Source of the DNA: an uncultured Eubacteriales bacterium
GTDB lineage: Bacteria; Bacillota; Clostridia; Christensenellales; Borkfalkiaceae
Direction: 5' to 3'
DNA: 37,744 nucleotides
Assembly: GCA_902465495.1 (NCBI GenBank)
Contig: CABQND010000016.1
Coordinates: 1 to 37,744, forward strand
The notes under the pieces were generated by a model. It was not told the origin of the DNA and ran no database searches. It worked only from the letters and a program-made list of their open reading frames with translations. Position numbers and translations under genes: made by a program. Shown here in pieces: positions 34,846-37,744 of this stretch. Within the stretch, counting starts at the first letter, position 1; the number at the start of each line of letters is the position of its first letter.

Positions 34846-35847
34846 TCAGTTGACTTTTGCCACCGTTTTGCCGACAATCAACCGCGGCGGAGCAAGCGTC
34901 ATCTGCGGCTCTTCTTTCCCTTCCAGCATCGCAACCATTTTCCGAACTGCTATATCCACCATGCCCACCTTATCCGTGTCTATGGTAGTAAGCCCGATCG
35001 GAAGAAAATAATGCGATTCCACATGATCATATCCGATCACAGATATATCTTCCGGTACACGAATCCCATATTCTCCTAATTGCATCATGGACGCTAGTGC
35101 AAACATGTCATTAAAACAAAAAATTGCAGTATACGACAATTTGCGCGCTGCCGCAGTTGCAACCATTTCACGAGCACTTGCCCCATCTTTTTCTAAACAA
35201 AGCACATTTTCTTCTCGGAAAGGAATTTTTGCCTCCGCCAATGCACGGCAATGACCGTCCAACCGCCTTTGCGCGCAGGAAATCGAAAGTTTTACCGTGA
35301 AATACAAAATATCGCGATGTCCGTTATCTATAAGATATTTCGTAGCGATATATGCGCCCGTTTCGTCATCCGTTAATATTGTTTCTACCCCCGGCCGCGT
35401 TGCTTCCCTGCCCAGAACAAACAACTTCTTGCCCGTCGCTTCAATGAGTTCGTACGCTTCTTCCTCCGCATCCAAAAAAGATACGATGCCGTCAATTCCT
35501 CGCGCCAGCATCTGCCGAACCATGTCCGCGCTCAAAAGACCGCGGTGACTCCAATCCGAAAAAATCATCACATCGTATTTTTCTACCGAAAACCGCTTCT
35601 GCAAAAGCCCAGTCATAATCGAATAGTACGGATTGAAATTATTATCGTACACGATCGCGATCGCCTTGCTGTACCCCGTACGCAACGCACTCGCGCTCAG
35701 ATTGGATACATATCCCATTTCCGCAGCTTTTTTCTTGATTCGTACACGCAATTCGTCCGACATCTTTCCCGTCCCTTTCAATGCGCACGAAACTGTATTC
35801 GCCGAAATGTTCAGCGCCGCCGCTATGTCTTTTAACCTGCAAACCAT
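34846..35847 (-). CDS. LacI/GalR-family transcriptional regulator
   Basis: A 333-residue regulator: N-terminal helix-turn-helix (VCRLKDIAAALNISANTVS), the hinge with SALRTGYSKAIAI, and a periplasmic-binding-protein-like sensor domain ending ISVIGYDHVESHYF. Such proteins bind a sugar or derivative and leave DNA. The ATG at 35847 has AGGTGG 5 nt upstream; a GTG three codons before it is possible but would bury the site. A perfect palindrome lies at its own start site, so autoregulation is expected. As the following lipoprotein, sulfatase and anSME genes run on without a terminator, it probably controls the whole run. The effector is unknown. Confidence 0.93.
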   Translation of the reverse strand: MVCRLKDIAAALNISANTVSCALKGTGKMSDELRVRIKKKAAEMGYVSNLSASALRTGYSKAIAIVYDNNFNPYYSIMTGLLQKRFSVEKYDVMIFSDWSHRGLLSADMVRQMLARGIDGIVSFLDAEEEAYELIEATGKKLFVLGREATRPGVETILTDDETGAYIATKYLIDNGHRDILYFTVKLSISCAQRRLDGHCRALAEAKIPFREENVLCLEKDGASAREMVATAAARKLSYTAIFCFNDMFALASMMQLGEYGIRVPEDISVIGYDHVESHYFLPIGLTTIDTDKVGMVDIAVRKMVAMLEGKEEPQMTLAPPRLIVGKTVAKVN

Positions 35848-35884
35848 TTTTTCCACCTGTTTTCTATTCGGAAATTTTTGGAAA

Positions 35885-35898
35885 GATTAACGTTAATC
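35885..35898 (-). promoter_or_regulatory. LacI-type operator palindrome
   Basis: GATTAACGTTAATC is a perfect 14-bp palindrome with the central CG typical of LacI/GalR operators. It lies at about +4 to +17 of the predicted transcript. A weaker related site (AACGATTACGTT, 35921-35932) sits between the -35 and -10 boxes. Confidence 0.72.
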
Positions 35899-35908
35899 CT
35901 GTATATAG

Positions 35909-35937
35909 AGAATATCACAGAACGATTACGTTGTCAA
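35909..35937 (-). promoter_or_regulatory. Promoter of the lacI-sulfatase operon
   Basis: Minus strand TTGACA (35937-35932), 17-nt spacer, TATTCT (35914-35909). The predicted start is near 35902. Confidence 0.82.
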
Positions 35938-36055
35938 TACCTTTTTTAAATTTTTCACCATTTCTTTTTTTTACAAAATCATCAAAAAAACTGAGTTCTA
36001 ATTTATTTCATTCCAAAAATGCGTGGAATCCTAATTATTTTATTATTTTTCCCCA

Positions 36056-36083
36056 TTGTTTAAATTTGAATTGGGATTATAAT
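36056..36083 (+). promoter_or_regulatory. Promoter of the SGNH lipoprotein gene
   Basis: TTGTTT (36056-36061), 16-nt spacer, TATAAT (36078-36083), then a leader of about 40 nt with AAGGAG before the ATG. A small inverted repeat ATTCCA/TGGAAT lies just upstream (36010-36029). The rest of the AT-rich stretch between 35940 and 36050 holds nothing I can name. Confidence 0.55.
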
Positions 36084-36129
36084 TATATTGACTTTAATTT
36101 ATTTTGATATTATTATAAGGAGAAAATAA

Positions 36130-37689
36130 ATGAAAACACTTCGAAAAATCATTATTATTTGCATTTGTTTTGTTTTCTGCCTGGTCGGGCTCACCGCTTG
36201 CGGCGAATCGTCTTTGGACGTTTCCGTCAGCGAAGACGGGTATCTGATCGTCAATGGCGAACAGACAGACGTTCAGATCGGAAAAGACGGTGAAAACGGC
36301 ACGGATGGCACAAACGGGACAAACGGCACGGACGGGAAATCGGCATATGAACTTTATCTCGAACAAAACCCTTCCTATACCGGCAGCGAGGAACAATGGA
36401 TGAGCGACATGGCTTCGGGAATTCTTGCCAGCACGCACGAATATGCAATTGTATCCTACGGACGAAACTATGACGCCGATATCGTATCGGGAACTGTTTC
36501 GTCCGACGGAAACAGCGTAAAACTGAATACCGCCGTCCTTGCCCTGAATACTCCCGCCGTGATGCCCATCGGCGAAGACGCAAGCTGGCAGGTCGATCTG
36601 CAAGGTACTTTGCTCCCCGGAGGATCGGGCGGCGGACAGTTCCTTACCTCCGGCTACCTTACGCCGTCCGGCAGGGTTTATTTCGGAATTAACGCAGGCA
36701 ACAACGTGCTTTTTATCGGCGTGAATATCGACAACAAATATTTTAATTATTGTTGGAATGTATCTTCCTCTACAATGAGCGAAGAACACGAATATTCTTT
36801 CTCCTATAAAAACGGTGAATACCTGCTTTCCGTGGATGGCGGCACGGAACAACACTTGTCCAGTCTCAACGTCAATCAGGCCAACATCACCAAGATCGAC
36901 GACAGCGCCGCGGCATCTCGCGAACTCAACGACAAGATCCGCGCCGTTACGGGACAGGATTTTTTTACTTTCACCAACATTGGAGCGGATTCACACAAAT
37001 GCACCCTCAACCTGTACAGCCTAAAAATCACAACTTCTTCCATTTACGGATATGAAACACTTGCAAAACATCCGCTTGCAGATAAAACTATTTTCTATTT
37101 AGGCTCTTCCATCACCCGCGGCCACGGCGGAAATACCGACGGCAGCTCCTACGTGGAACAAATTGCTGACCTTACCGGAAATACGTATCAAAAAGAAGCA
37201 ATTTCAGGGACCACGCTCGCAAATTTCTCCAATACTTCCTCCTACGTGGCACGCTACGATAATTTTGATTTTGATAACGAACCCGACGCGCTTGTAGTTC
37301 AGCTGAGCACAAACGACTTTTCACAAGGAGTGCCCGTCGGAGAAATCAGCGACTCTACTGACCCCGCCGATATGAATCAACAGTCTCTTACCGGCGCAAT
37401 CGAATACATCATCGCCATGACGCGCGCTCTTTCTCCGAACACGAAAGTAATTTTCTATACCTGCCCTCTCGAAGAAAGTTGGGGAAAACGGGCGAAATAC
37501 GCAGAGTATATCAGCGGCACGCTCAGCCTGCTTGCCGAAAAATGGGATATCGGCATTATCGATGTTTTCAATGCCGAATATATCGACGTCGCCTGCTATA
37601 TGCAAAGCGATAACCTGCATCCGCAGTCCGAAGGCTACGCAGGAGTCATTACTCCGATGTTTATCAATTATTTCCTCGAAAATTTGTGA
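36130..37689 (+). CDS. SGNH-hydrolase lipoprotein with collagen-like linker
   Basis: A 519-residue lipoprotein. The signal peptide ends LTAC (Cys24). A Gly-X-Y stretch follows at 51-70 (GKDGENGTDG and more), then AYELYLEQNPSYTGSEEQW, a motif common in Gram-positive surface proteins. Residues 100-300 look like a lectin-type beta-sandwich. The C-terminal SGNH esterase has Ser327 in GSSIT (usual GDS block), Gly360, Asn395 in STND, and Asp494/His497 in DNLH. Family knowledge suggests acyl-ester removal from glycans. It is divergent from the lacI operon with AAGGAG before the ATG, and plausibly de-acetylates the same substrate. Confidence 0.87.
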   Translation: MKTLRKIIIICICFVFCLVGLTACGESSLDVSVSEDGYLIVNGEQTDVQIGKDGENGTDGTNGTNGTDGKSAYELYLEQNPSYTGSEEQWMSDMASGILASTHEYAIVSYGRNYDADIVSGTVSSDGNSVKLNTAVLALNTPAVMPIGEDASWQVDLQGTLLPGGSGGGQFLTSGYLTPSGRVYFGINAGNNVLFIGVNIDNKYFNYCWNVSSSTMSEEHEYSFSYKNGEYLLSVDGGTEQHLSSLNVNQANITKIDDSAAASRELNDKIRAVTGQDFFTFTNIGADSHKCTLNLYSLKITTSSIYGYETLAKHPLADKTIFYLGSSITRGHGGNTDGSSYVEQIADLTGNTYQKEAISGTTLANFSNTSSYVARYDNFDFDNEPDALVVQLSTNDFSQGVPVGEISDSTDPADMNQQSLTGAIEYIIAMTRALSPNTKVIFYTCPLEESWGKRAKYAEYISGTLSLLAEKWDIGIIDVFNAEYIDVACYMQSDNLHPQSEGYAGVITPMFINYFLENL

Positions 37690-37705
37690 TTCATTTTTAC
37701 AAACA

Positions 37706-37744
37706 GACAGGCGCCGCCTTGCTTTTAGCAAGGCGGCGCCTGTC
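37706..37744 (+). terminator. Terminator after the SGNH lipoprotein gene
   Basis: Perfect inverted repeat with 17-bp arms (GACAGGCGCCGCCTTGC and its complement) around TTTTA. The window ends at the last base of the repeat, so any T run beyond is not visible. Confidence 0.75.

Noticed and set aside
36089..36115. TTGACT-N17-TATTAT as the SGNH gene promoter
   Set aside because: The -10 would touch the AAGGAG ribosome site, giving a transcript without it; the TATAAT further upstream is more sensible.
25149..37689. Bacteroidetes-type polysaccharide utilisation locus
   Set aside because: No SusC/SusD-like protein or hybrid sensor, and the signal peptides, ribosome sites and promoters are of Firmicute type.

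Overview
The window looks like chromosome from an anaerobic, Clostridia-like Firmicute. GC content is moderate by eye. Shine-Dalgarno sites are GGAGG-type, and several sigmaA promoters read TTGACA-N17-TATAAT or close to it. Supporting gene content includes the prs-pth-mfd-foldase order, class I two-subunit fumarase, FeoAB, small CotF-like proteins, and an anaerobic (radical SAM) sulfatase-maturating enzyme. I cannot fix the order from the sequence; an uncultured gut lineage is plausible but is inference. Nearly all genes are on the minus strand. The exceptions are the fumarase pair and the right-most SGNH lipoprotein. No tRNA, rRNA, CRISPR array, IS element or phage gene was seen.

Left part (1-11.7 kb): a GH36 alpha-galactosidase, two overlapping small CotF-like genes, and a P-type Ca2+/Mn2+ ATPase with a long structured leader. 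Next is a zinc-resistance unit: a SmtB-type repressor, a free HMA metallochaperone and a PIB-type Zn/Cd ATPase, with two TGAACA-type operators. An RluA pseudouridine synthase and FeoA/FeoB follow. FeoB has an altered G4 motif and a basic tail that runs out of frame into rluA.

Middle part (11.7-23.8 kb): a housekeeping block read right to left. One run is CPBP protease, rlmH, an M14 peptidase interrupted by a frameshift, and tadA. The other is prs (own promoter and long structured leader), pth, mfd and a PrsA/SurA-like lipoprotein. Divergent to these, on the plus strand, is the two-gene fumarase.

Right part (23.8-37.7 kb): an accessory carbohydrate/sulfate locus. A LacI-family regulator with a consensus promoter and a perfect 14-bp palindrome at its start site heads a tight co-directional run. 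The run holds three lipoproteins (two with Ig-like/CBM9-like domains), a membrane-anchored sulfatase, a sulfatase without signal peptide, and the anSME that would activate both Cys-type sulfatases. Two short chromate-transporter (CHR) family proteins follow behind a strong hairpin. A divergent lipoprotein couples a collagen-like linker, a probable lectin-like domain and an SGNH esterase domain. The coherent reading is a surface system for binding and de-sulfating (perhaps de-acetylating) a sulfated glycan. The CHR pair may move the released oxyanion. This last point is inference.
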